In this document: positions 16,169 through 23,492 of the stretch, piece by piece
Layout: every line of letters starts with the position of its first letter
Position numbering within the stretch: the first letter of the stretch is position 1
DNA from: Variovorax davisae
Lineage (GTDB): Bacteria; Pseudomonadota; Gammaproteobacteria; Burkholderiales; Burkholderiaceae_C
Length of the DNA stretch: 64,000 bases
Direction: 5' to 3'
Assembly (NCBI RefSeq): GCF_030316845.1
Contig: NZ_JASZYS010000013.1
Location: 124,001 to 188,000 of the forward strand
Translations under genes and position numbers: made by a program
Notes under the pieces: generated by a model
The model's input: only the letters and a program-made list of their open reading frames with translations
Told to the model about the DNA's origin: nothing
Database searches by the model: none

Positions 16169-17056
16169 ATGGCCACCGGCAGCAGAACACTTTGGAAGGG
16201 CGCGATCACCTTCGGCCTGGTCCACATCCCCGTCGGCCTGCACACCGCAACCACCGAGGAGGGGGTCGATTTCGACTGGTTGGACAAGCGCACCATGGAC
16301 CCGGTCGGCTACAAGCGCGTGAACAAGAAGACCGGCAAGGAGATCGACAAGGACAACATCGTGAAGGGCGTCGAGTACGAGGACGGAAAGTACGTCGTCA
16401 TCTCGCCCGACGAGATCGAGGCGGTGTATCCGCGCACGACCCAGACGATCGAGATCCAGCGCTTCGTCGATGCGAATGCGCTCCCCTTTGTCTATCTCCA
16501 GCGACCCTACTACGTGGCGCCGATCAACAGAGGCCATAAGGTCTACGCGCTGTTGAGGGAAGTGCTGCACAAGACCGGCAAGATCGGATTGGCCAAGGTG
16601 GTGATCGCCACCAAGCAGCACCTGGCCGCGCTCGTGCCCGGCGAGAAGGCGCTGGTCCTCAACCTGCTTCGGTGGGGCGACGAGGTGAAGTCGCTCGAGG
16701 GCCTGGATCTTCCCGGTGCGGGCATCAAGGGCGCCAAGATCAGCGGGGCGGAAATGAAGATGGCCGAGCAGCTCGTGAAGAGCATGTCGGGCGGGTGGAA
16801 GCCGGAAGATTTCAAGGACGAGTTCAAGCACGAAGTCATGAAGCTCGTGGCGAAGAAAGTGAAGGCGGGAGACACCGAAACCGTGATCCAGCCGGAAGAA
16901 GAGGCGCCGTCGGAAGGCGCGGAGATCATCGACCTGACTGATCTGCTCGCCCGCAGCCTCAAGGGCGCGAAGGCGCCGAAGCCGGCCGCGCGAAAGACGC
17001 CGCGCAAGGCGCCAGCCCGCAAGAGCGCGGCGGCGAAGGCGCGCAAGTCGGCGTGA
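16169..17056 (+). CDS. ku: Ku protein (non-homologous end joining)
   Basis: 295 residues of the bacterial Ku family, beginning TLWKGAITFGLVHIPVGL and continuing through DKRTMDPVGYKRVNKKTG, FVYLQRPYYVAP and LVKSMSGGWKPEDF. Ku forms a homodimeric ring on DNA ends and recruits LigD. The C-terminal 40 residues are Lys/Ala/Pro-rich, as in many Ku proteins that bind DNA through a basic tail. No intact LigD is in the window; a decayed ligase lies near 52.2 kb. The gene ends in a GTGA overlap with the YihY gene. Confidence 0.95.
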   Translation: MATGSRTLWKGAITFGLVHIPVGLHTATTEEGVDFDWLDKRTMDPVGYKRVNKKTGKEIDKDNIVKGVEYEDGKYVVISPDEIEAVYPRTTQTIEIQRFVDANALPFVYLQRPYYVAPINRGHKVYALLREVLHKTGKIGLAKVVIATKQHLAALVPGEKALVLNLLRWGDEVKSLEGLDLPGAGIKGAKISGAEMKMAEQLVKSMSGGWKPEDFKDEFKHEVMKLVAKKVKAGDTETVIQPEEEAPSEGAEIIDLTDLLARSLKGAKAPKPAARKTPRKAPARKSAAAKARKSA

Positions 17057-17964
17057 ACGGCAAGCACATCGGCCCCCGGATCGCCTGGGCCTGGGCCCGG
17101 CTGCGGCAGGCCGCGCTGGCCACCCCCGGCCTGCGCATCGTGCTGCTGGCCATGCGCAACTACATCCTCCACCAAAGCGCGAACCAGGCGGGCAGCCTGG
17201 CGTTCTCGTCCGTGCTGGCGATGTTTCCGCTTCTGATCCTGGTGTCCGCCGCAGCCGGCTTCTTCGGCCAGCCCGGCGATGCGGCGGCCTTGGCCGCCCG
17301 CGTGATGGGCTATGCGCCGCAGGTGGTGCGCGACGCGGTGCAGCCGGTCATCGATCAGGTGCTGGCGCAGCGCAATCAGGCGCTGCTGACCATCGGCGTG
17401 ATTGCAACGCTCTGGACCGCCTCCTCCGGCCTGCAGGCGGTGCGCACGGCGCTCAACCGTTCGTACGGCATCCAGCGTGGCCTCCCGTTCTGGAAGGCGC
17501 GGATCAAGGTCACCCTGTTCACGGTGGTCGTGGGCGCCGGCGTCCTGGCGGCGTTCAGCTCGGTGATCATCATGCCCATCGTGTGGCAGCTGCTGGAGGC
17601 GAACGTGGGGGCTGGCGAAGAGCTTCTCTGGCTGCGCAACAGCGTACGCTACGGCTCGGCCTTCCTGGTGCTGAGCGTCCTGTACGCGCTGCTCTACGGC
17701 TGGCTGCCGGACGTTCGCCAGCGGCTGGTCTCGGTGATACCGGGCGCCGTCGTCGGTGCGACGCTGTGGGTGGGGGCCGCCGCCACGCTGTCCTACACCC
17801 TGCGCACGGCGGGCAACCTGGCGTTGATCTATGGCAGCTTCGCCGGCGTGGTCGCGACGCTGGTCTTCCTGTACATCAGCGCCGCCACGCTGATTTTCGG
17901 CGCCGAGGTCAATGCAGTGCTGCACGCACCCGCGATCGGGCCCGCGCCGGCGCCGGCGGGCTGA
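17053..17964 (+). CDS. YihY/BrkB family inner membrane protein
   Basis: 303 residues with about six membrane segments. Family features include NYILHQSANQAGSLAFSSVL near the start, the TLWTASSGLQAVRTALNRSY segment and LPDVRQRLVSVIPGAVVGA in the middle, and LALIYGSFAGVVATLVFLYI at the end. The GTG start at 17053 overlaps the Ku stop as GTGA. The family was once called ribonuclease BN by mistake; the true function is unknown. Confidence 0.9.
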   Translation: MNGKHIGPRIAWAWARLRQAALATPGLRIVLLAMRNYILHQSANQAGSLAFSSVLAMFPLLILVSAAAGFFGQPGDAAALAARVMGYAPQVVRDAVQPVIDQVLAQRNQALLTIGVIATLWTASSGLQAVRTALNRSYGIQRGLPFWKARIKVTLFTVVVGAGVLAAFSSVIIMPIVWQLLEANVGAGEELLWLRNSVRYGSAFLVLSVLYALLYGWLPDVRQRLVSVIPGAVVGATLWVGAAATLSYTLRTAGNLALIYGSFAGVVATLVFLYISAATLIFGAEVNAVLHAPAIGPAPAPAG

Positions 17965-18072
17965 TGCGACCCGGCCGCGGCATTCTCCTACTCGCGTCGA
18001 CTGAACTTTCTTCCGCGAACACGCCCCTGGGCCCGCATACCCTGCGGTCCCTCAGTTGGATCCGGGGGCAAC

Positions 18073-18690
18073 ATGAAAGACGGGTTGACTTCTCCCCGCG
18101 CCGCGGTAGTGGCGGCGCTCTTGGCTGCCGGGTGCTCGGCGCCGCCGCAGCGCTGGGGCGAATGGATCGATCCCGCCCTGGGATCTGACTCGGGCGTTCT
18201 GCGCGACGGCAAGGTCCTGGTCGCCTGCGAGACCTTCGACCTGGCGGCCCGGGCGCAGTGCCAGGACAACCTCCAGCAAGCCCTCCAGGCCAGGGGCGCC
18301 CAGACCGTGGCCGCCCCGATGGACACGACTGCGATGAACCCCCGCGACTGGGAGGGGCAGTTGGCCGCCAGCGCCAACGCCGCCGGAGCACGGACCGTTT
18401 TCGTCCTGAGCCTGACGCCGGCGACGACGTCAATGGGCTCGGGAATGTCGGTCGGGGTGGGCGGCTTCAGTTTCGGACGCGGCAGTGGCGCAGGGATCGG
18501 CCTGAGCGCGCCGATCGGTGGCTGGGGGAGCACTGGTTTCTCGGCCACGGGACGCGTCAGCGACGTGCGCAATGGCCGGATGGTGTGGACCTCGACCTTC
18601 GCGGCGTCGCCGTCGTCCGATTTCGGCGGGCAGTTCCGAGACCTGACCCGCACCGTGCTGGACGCCGCGCAAGCCGCGGGCCTGCTCTGA
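18073..18690 (+). CDS. Predicted lipoprotein, unknown function
   Basis: 205 residues with a short signal peptide and lipobox LLAAGC. The mature part has a globular half (DGKVLVACETFDLAARAQCQ) followed by a Gly/Ser-rich stretch (MSVGVGGFSFGRGSGAGIG) and SATGRVSDVRNGRMVWTSTF. The last of these resembles periplasmic lipoproteins with a C-terminal beta-strand domain. It would be membrane anchored in the periplasm. No close family is recognised; it stands alone on the plus strand. Confidence 0.75.
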   Translation: MKDGLTSPRAAVVAALLAAGCSAPPQRWGEWIDPALGSDSGVLRDGKVLVACETFDLAARAQCQDNLQQALQARGAQTVAAPMDTTAMNPRDWEGQLAASANAAGARTVFVLSLTPATTSMGSGMSVGVGGFSFGRGSGAGIGLSAPIGGWGSTGFSATGRVSDVRNGRMVWTSTFAASPSSDFGGQFRDLTRTVLDAAQAAGLL

Positions 18691-18833
18691 GCCGGTTGGC
18701 GGCGCGCTGCGCCATCGGCCCATCCGGACCCATCGGCCGTGAGCGAAGCCGGCATGGGGACAGCGCATTTGCTGACATTCGGTAACCCCTCGTACAACAA
18801 GAATCAGGCGACAGATCCTTCAGAGGAGCCGCG

Positions 18834-19115
18834 ATGTTCGAAAGGTACAAGGTCAAGATCCAGGCCTATTGCGAGGAAGCCGGCATCGAGGTGCCGGTCG
18901 GCTTCGGCCGCCACGCGGCCGGCCGCTACGTGGCCATCGACGAGGAATCCTCTCCGCCGAAACTGGTGGCGACCACCTGGCCGTCGCGCAAGGAGGCGGT
19001 GAACTACCTGGTCAGCCTGGCCGCCGGCAGGAGGACCCGGATTCTCGATTTCAAGGACCGTTGCGAACTCAGCTTCGACGGCAAGGCGAGCCTGCTCCGG
19101 GGCGCCGCGTTCTGA
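18834..19115 (+). CDS. Hypothetical protein, 93 residues
   Basis: A compact soluble protein starting MFERYKVKIQAYCEEAGIEV with alternating charged and hydrophobic residues and a C-terminal RTRILDFKDRCELSF segment. CAGAGGAG lies 6-13 bases upstream of the ATG, a good ribosome-binding site. Codon use matches real genes here. I do not recognise a domain. Confidence 0.75.
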   Translation: MFERYKVKIQAYCEEAGIEVPVGFGRHAAGRYVAIDEESSPPKLVATTWPSRKEAVNYLVSLAAGRRTRILDFKDRCELSFDGKASLLRGAAF

Positions 19116-19167
19116 GACCGGATGGTCGCTGGGCTGCCGCAATCACGGTCGTCGCCCCCAGCGCGTA

Positions 19168-19491
19168 CTACGGCCTCTGAGCGTTTCGCGCCTGCGCGCC
19201 CGGCTCGGCGGGCGCGGCTCCTGGCGGGGCGGAAAAATCCATGATCTCGAGTTCGATCGGTGCCTCGGGCCGCCGCCTGCGCCGTTGGGCCGCAACTTTT
19301 TCGATGGCGTCGAAATTCGCCTCGCAGGCCTCGAGCAGGCTGTCCGGGCCATCGCGTGCGCCGAACACATCGCGCAGCGCGTCCTCCGAGATCTCCGCCA
19401 GGACCCGGGGGCCCTCGAGGCCTTCCGGGTACATGGCAAAGCGAACGGTCGCGCGGTCAAAGCAGTAGACAGCCTCGCAGGTCGTCGTCAT
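19168..19491 (-). CDS. DUF1488-like protein
   Basis: 107 residues: VYCFDRATVRFAMYPEGLEG, VLAEISEDALRDVFGARDG, EANFDAIEKVAAQRRRRR. The order (a strand-rich start describing a modified residue or nucleobase-like field, then ALRD-FGA and a helical F-AIEKVA) resembles DUF1488, whose role is unknown. The ATG at 19491 follows AAGGAGACC on the minus strand. The C-terminal 20 residues are Ala/Pro-rich. It converges with the 93-residue gene. Confidence 0.65.
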   Translation of the reverse strand: MTTTCEAVYCFDRATVRFAMYPEGLEGPRVLAEISEDALRDVFGARDGPDSLLEACEANFDAIEKVAAQRRRRRPEAPIELEIMDFSAPPGAAPAEPGAQARNAQRP

Positions 19492-19727
19492 GGGGAGGTC
19501 TCCTTGATCGTCACGCCACGCACACTGAGCGGGTCCGGACGAGGAGGGCGCAGGAGGAGGGGGAAAATCCTTGTGAGCATTCGCCTGCGCGATGGCGATC
19601 CGAGGTCTTGATCCCGCCGTCGACGCAGCCATCCATGACAGGCCTCCGAGAAACCGGTCTCAAGGTCTTCGGACGCATGGGCCGGATCTTCCCGTAGCAT
19701 TCGCTCCAAACACCGAGGATCCGCGAG

Positions 19728-20624
19728 ATGCTCTTGGAAGCGCACATGGAAGAGGGCGCGTTCGTGCGTGGCGAGCGCCGGCTGGGCGTGCCGGCGTACA
19801 TCGGCTTGGTCGCGTCCTGCCAGTCTGCCTTGAACGTCGCCATGGCCGGGCTCAGCCCGGCGAGCCAGGTGGCGATCTGGAGTTCCCTGCAGCCGGATGC
19901 GCTCCTGCCCTCCAGTGGGAAACGCACATTGTGGGCGTTGCGGCGAGGCGTCTTGCACGACCTGGCGCCCTTGGCCGAAAGCATGCTGCCAGCCGAACGT
20001 CAATGGGTCCCCACGAAGGACGAGCAGCTGGCCTTTCGCGCGGTGCTCGAGGCCCTCGCGACCGGCCGCCAGACGCAAAGCGAGATCAGCGGCTTCTGCA
20101 ACCTCATCCACGCCTGGCCGACGGTGCTGGGCGTGTCGCAGTACCTCAAGGGAGAGCTGGCGACCGCCGTCCGAATGGCGACGCTGGAGGTCGCCGACAA
20201 CGACCAGCCGAGGCAGGTGCAATTGCCCAGTTGGGGCTTGGTCGGCGCGTTGCTGGATCCGGTGCGTGCCGCCGGGCGCTGGTCGGAAGCCGGCATCGGC
20301 GCATTCGCGGCGGCGCTGGCATCGCTGTTGGGGCCGGCGAGCGCGGTGCTCACCGGGGCGCATGTGCATTTGCTGGTTCGTCTCTACCGGGCCACGCACG
20401 CAGGCCGCAAGGCTTCGGCGCCTGAAACCGTGCTGCGGGTCCTGCCGCGCGTGACGAAGAACGGCGTGGCCCTGTCGCAGCAGTTGGCCGACCGGTTCGC
20501 GCAGATCGCGCAGGAGCTGGAGGGCCTCGGGCTGATCCAGCGGACCGAGACGCAGCAGATGCGCTGGGTCTCGCTCACCCTCGTGCACCTCCCGCCGGGC
20601 CAGGGCAGCGCACAGCCGGCCTGA
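19728..20624 (+). CDS. Hypothetical protein, 298 residues
   Basis: Soluble, helix-rich protein with no signal peptide. An N-terminal part (GVPAYIGLVASCQSALNVAM) and a middle part (LIHAWPTVLGVSQYLKGELA) lead into a C-terminal region (APETVLRVLPRVTKNGVALS, IAQELEGLGLIQRTETQQM). The C-terminal region resembles a winged-helix module, which would fit DNA binding. The ATG at 19728 has GCGAG upstream; the start is moderately certain. No family recognised; neighbours give no functional context. Confidence 0.75.
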   Translation: MLLEAHMEEGAFVRGERRLGVPAYIGLVASCQSALNVAMAGLSPASQVAIWSSLQPDALLPSSGKRTLWALRRGVLHDLAPLAESMLPAERQWVPTKDEQLAFRAVLEALATGRQTQSEISGFCNLIHAWPTVLGVSQYLKGELATAVRMATLEVADNDQPRQVQLPSWGLVGALLDPVRAAGRWSEAGIGAFAAALASLLGPASAVLTGAHVHLLVRLYRATHAGRKASAPETVLRVLPRVTKNGVALSQQLADRFAQIAQELEGLGLIQRTETQQMRWVSLTLVHLPPGQGSAQPA

Positions 20625-20696
20625 GGGTGTCGTCGTCTGGCCGAGGGCGCCGCAGCGAACGCCTGCCCGGCGCCGACCGATCCGCCGTGGCTGCCG

Positions 20697-20972
20697 TCAT
20701 GGCGGCGCGCTGTCCCCAGCCTGGATATCACAGAATCCGCTGTCGCCAGCGTGAGGCCGAGCGATCCAGCCATCGATGAAGGCGCGCGCCTTCGTGCCAA
20801 GCGCCAGCCGGGCGCGCGTCGGATCGAGGCGCGAGGTGGCGAGCGCGACGCGGCACTTGTGCTGGCCGCGCCAATACAGATCTGCGTGCCCGGAAATCGC
20901 TTCTCCCGCGGGCTCGATCTCGACGCGCACGATCCAGTTGCGGTATACGAAGTCTGCGTCGCCTTCAGTCAA
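20697..20972 (-). CDS. Hypothetical protein, paralogue of the 21807-22070 product
   Basis: 91 residues. The core FVYRNWIVRVEIEPAG, SGHADLYWRGQHKCRVAL and TKARAFIDGW has a clear counterpart in the plus-strand gene at 21807-22070. This suggests a small alpha-beta domain with a conserved SGHADL-W-G-H-CR signature. It is transcribed away from that paralogue with a third unrelated gene in between. The function is unknown. The C-terminal 20 residues are not shared. Confidence 0.65.
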   Translation of the reverse strand: MTEGDADFVYRNWIVRVEIEPAGEAISGHADLYWRGQHKCRVALATSRLDPTRARLALGTKARAFIDGWIARPHAGDSGFCDIQAGDSAPP

Positions 20973-21008
20973 TATCGGCTGTCCGTTGTTGTTGGGCCTC
21001 GCGGCGAT

Positions 21009-21029
21009 AAAAAGCCCGCCGAAGCGGGC
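21009..21029 (-). terminator. Rho-independent terminator-like hairpin, minus strand
   Basis: On the minus strand GCCCGC-TTCG-GCGGGC is followed by TTTTT, a standard intrinsic terminator. The only minus-strand gene nearby begins below it (20972), so the terminated transcript would come from the opposite side, where no minus-strand gene is recognised. Confidence 0.55.
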
Positions 21030-21171
21030 AGGAGGGAGAACGCATCATGGGACGAGCGCCTGAACGAAGACTGAATGCCCCTGACGCAGCGGGCGGGTCG
21101 CGGCGCGGCGCGGCGCCACGCGGTCATTACACTCTCGAACCCCAGCCAGATGCCCGACCAAAGGCAACGCC

Positions 21172-21624
21172 ATGTCCCTGTCCGACAAGCTCCAGATCCC
21201 CAAGCCGAACGCGGACGGCCGCTTTGCCGCACCGGTGCCTCCGCCGGCCGACAGTGCAGCCGACGCGCTGCGCGATGCCCAGGCGCAGCAGGCGGTGCTG
21301 GCCGAGCAGCTCGACGCGGTGAACGCGTTGCTGGCCAAGCCGCTCAACGAGATTCTGGCGGACCGCGAACGCTTCAAGGAATCGGCCGCCGCGTGGGATG
21401 CCTTCGGCGCCATGTGGATGCTGTCGCAGCGCGCGATGAAGCGCGTGGCACTCGACCTCGCAGCGCAGCTCGGCGTGAGCGAGGACGCGGTGGTGGCCCG
21501 CGCGCTGGTGCACGCCAACGAGGTGCTCAATGGCGACGGTGCGGATCTCGGCGGCCTCGTCGCCGAGGCGCAGCTGGCGCACATCGCCCGCCACAAGCCC
21601 TTGCTGCGCAAGCAGTTCCGCTGA
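21172..21624 (+). CDS. Hypothetical protein, 150 residues
   Basis: A soluble protein with a Pro-rich N-terminus (PNADGRFAAPVPPPADSAAD) and a mostly helical remainder, including a likely coiled coil (QAQQAVLAEQLDAVNALLA) and GVSEDAVVARALVHANEVLN. No membrane segment. Codon use is strongly GC3-rich. No family is recognised. It lies between the two members of the small paralogue pair. Confidence 0.7.
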   Translation: MSLSDKLQIPKPNADGRFAAPVPPPADSAADALRDAQAQQAVLAEQLDAVNALLAKPLNEILADRERFKESAAAWDAFGAMWMLSQRAMKRVALDLAAQLGVSEDAVVARALVHANEVLNGDGADLGGLVAEAQLAHIARHKPLLRKQFR

Positions 21625-21806
21625 GCCTCGCGGCGACGCGGAAAGGCGCGTCGCAACTGCTGTATATGAATCCAGTTCCGGCCCGCCGGCGATCGAGCGG
21701 CCGAGACCCTTCGAAGGCTGGCAAGAGGGCTGACAACGGCGAGCGGAGACGCTATATTTTTCAGTCGGAGGGGAGAGAGTGGGGCGCTTTGTTGGAGGTC
21801 TTGGCA

Positions 21807-22070
21807 ATGTCACCCGACGCTGCACTTCATCGGTTCGAATACGACGGTTGGTTTGTGGTGATTGAGTTGGACGGGTCAAGTCTGGAAGGCGTGTCCTCAG
21901 GGCACGCCGACCTTCAATGGAAGGACGGGCACCGATGTCGAATCGCCCTCGCCGGGAAGTACGACGATCGGGCGAGTGCCATTTCGGCGCTCGCCGCGAG
22001 ATCGCGCGCCTTCATCGATGACTGGGACATCCAGCGCGCGGAGCGCGCTTCACCCTTCATCGATCAGTAG
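21807..22070 (+). CDS. Hypothetical protein, paralogue of the 20697-20972 product
   Basis: 87 residues starting MSPDAALHRFEYDGWFVVIE, with GGAGG eight bases before the ATG at 21807. It shares the pattern W-(F/I)-V-x-(I/V)-E, SGHADLQWKDGHRCRIAL and ARSRAFIDDW with the minus-strand gene at 20697-20972. Identity is perhaps 40 percent by eye over the core. The frame is open further upstream but the ribosome-binding site supports this start. Function unknown. Confidence 0.65.
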   Translation: MSPDAALHRFEYDGWFVVIELDGSSLEGVSSGHADLQWKDGHRCRIALAGKYDDRASAISALAARSRAFIDDWDIQRAERASPFIDQ

Positions 22071-22184
22071 GCTCGATCGGAGGCGCGGCAGGGTTCCCGT
22101 GCCCCGAGCGGCGGGACGCTGCTCGCGCTGTGACAGGCGGCCGAGGGTCAGTCGTCGTGGGAAACCGCGCCTGGGCCTGTGTGG

Positions 22185-22252
22185 GTTATGATTTTACATA
22201 ACACACATTGTGTTGTCGATTCGAACCGAAAAAAAGCGAACACATGGTTCGC
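22185..22252. promoter_or_regulatory. AT-rich segment with three perfect inverted repeats
   Basis: Within 68 bases lie GTTATG-ATTTTA-CATAAC (22185-22202), AACACA-CAT-TGTGTT (22200-22214) and GCGAAC-ACATG-GTTCGC (22236-22252). The base composition is markedly richer in A and T than the surroundings. This looks like an operator or promoter region of a regulator-controlled gene, but no convincing gene follows on the plus strand. Confidence 0.4.
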
Positions 22253-22366
22253 AAGTTCCGAAGGCAACCGAGCTCTCCTATACGCAAGAGCATCCCCCGC
22301 TGATGCACGACCTGAAGTCGAAGTCTCGGGCCCACAGTGTCAATCCGAACCCGTCTGCATCCTGCA

Positions 22367-22519
22367 TCAGAAGATTTTGAGGACCGGATTCGACGGCGGC
22401 ACCGGCTGGACCCACTTGCCGGGCTCGATCAGCACCACCGCGGAGAGCCTGCTCACGGCAGTACCGCCTCGGCCGATGACTTCGTAGCGCAGGATGTTCT
22501 TCTTGGACGGTCTCATCAT
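22367..22519 (-). CDS. Possible small protein, 50 residues
   Basis: A minus-strand frame starting MMRPSKKNILRYEVIGRGG and ending at the TGA at 22367-22369. Third positions are strongly G or C, as in real genes of this genome, but no clear ribosome-binding site is seen and no family is recognised. The frame is also open upstream of the ATG, so it could be the remnant end of a longer gene. Confidence 0.3.
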   Translation of the reverse strand: MMRPSKKNILRYEVIGRGGTAVSRLSAVVLIEPGKWVQPVPPSNPVLKIF

Positions 22520-22644
22520 GTGCCAGCCAGCCAATCGCGGGCCACGATTGCGGCCGCCAGTAGGGGTCTCGCTGTGATGGCTGTCAACACAGATGCGTGA
22601 GTGTCCAGTGTTTACCGACGCGAAGGTAGTCGAGGGGGTTCACG

Positions 22645-23109
22645 CTAGTTCGGACTCTTCGAACACTTCACCTTCATCTCCGAGCAGAACAAAAGGATGC
22701 GTTCGAGGATCAGCGATGAGACGTTCTGGTCGCCCGTATGGGCAGACGTGATCAGGATTTGAGAAAGTCGGTCCGATAGTGCGTTGACCTGCAGCCCCGC
22801 GATCTGAACGTTGTTCGTGAACTGGATGACCCGCGTTTGTTGGTCTTGGCCAGTGATCCGCAACTGAGGCTGGGCGCTGAGGTTGCGAAGTGCGACGGCA
22901 TAGACTTTCTCTGCAGGAACTTCAACCACCACGGCGGCGGTGTCGTACGCAACGCCGCCGTTGCCTTGCTGTTGCGACATCTGCTCCACGCGACCGATTA
23001 CGTGCCGAGCGATGAAAGCAATTTGCGCGTGGACGTGCGTGCTCCATCCCAAGGCAGCCATCGTTGCGATCAGAAAAACAGGTCTTGCCCAATGCATCTG
23101 AAACTTCAT
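22645..23109 (-). CDS. Secreted hypothetical protein
   Basis: 154 residues with a signal peptide (VFLIATMAALGWSTHVHAQ, cleavage probably after the HAQ region). The mature part has AAVVVEVPAEKVYAVALRNL and TRVIQFTNNVQIAGLQVNAL, resembling small periplasmic proteins with a two-strand, one-helix repeat, and ends in a Cys-containing tail (LLFCSEMKVKCSKSPN). Codon use is less GC-rich than the flanks. It is alone on the strand. Function unknown. Confidence 0.65.
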   Translation of the reverse strand: MKFQMHWARPVFLIATMAALGWSTHVHAQIAFIARHVIGRVEQMSQQQGNGGVAYDTAAVVVEVPAEKVYAVALRNLSAQPQLRITGQDQQTRVIQFTNNVQIAGLQVNALSDRLSQILITSAHTGDQNVSSLILERILLFCSEMKVKCSKSPN

Positions 23110-23492
23110 CTGAGTTGGCGACTGGCGACGGGCCTTTTCGCCATTAGGGGCGGCTCTCGTTTGCTACGTTGAATTGTGGCAACTGTCATCAGCCCTGTCC
23201 ATACGCGTGCATGACCCAAACTTGACGAGTAACCGGCTCCGAGCGCATCTGCCTCGCGCAGTCGCGGATGGCGGCCCTGCGTGGCCAAACCGTCGCGTTC
23301 GCCGGCGTTTGTCGAGTTCGCGGCTGGGCAGGCGGGGGCGAGTGACTGCAAGTCGGCATTGCTTTGTGCGAGCTGAATGACCGTTCCTGGGCGGCGACGG
23401 GAGGGGCAAGCATCGCGCATTTCCATGCGCCCCAGCCGAGCGATGAATCCCGGTCCGGGAACGTCCCCGAGTGATTTGATCCGGTGAGCTGA
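23110..23492. other. Intergenic, no gene recognised
   Basis: About 380 bases between two minus-strand genes. Short frames exist on both strands but none has a start site, codon pattern or similarity I can support. Confidence 0.5.

Noticed and set aside
22206..22235. Possible tRNA end suggested by GATTCGAACC
   Set aside because: No cloverleaf can be drawn around it and no acceptor stem or CCA is present.
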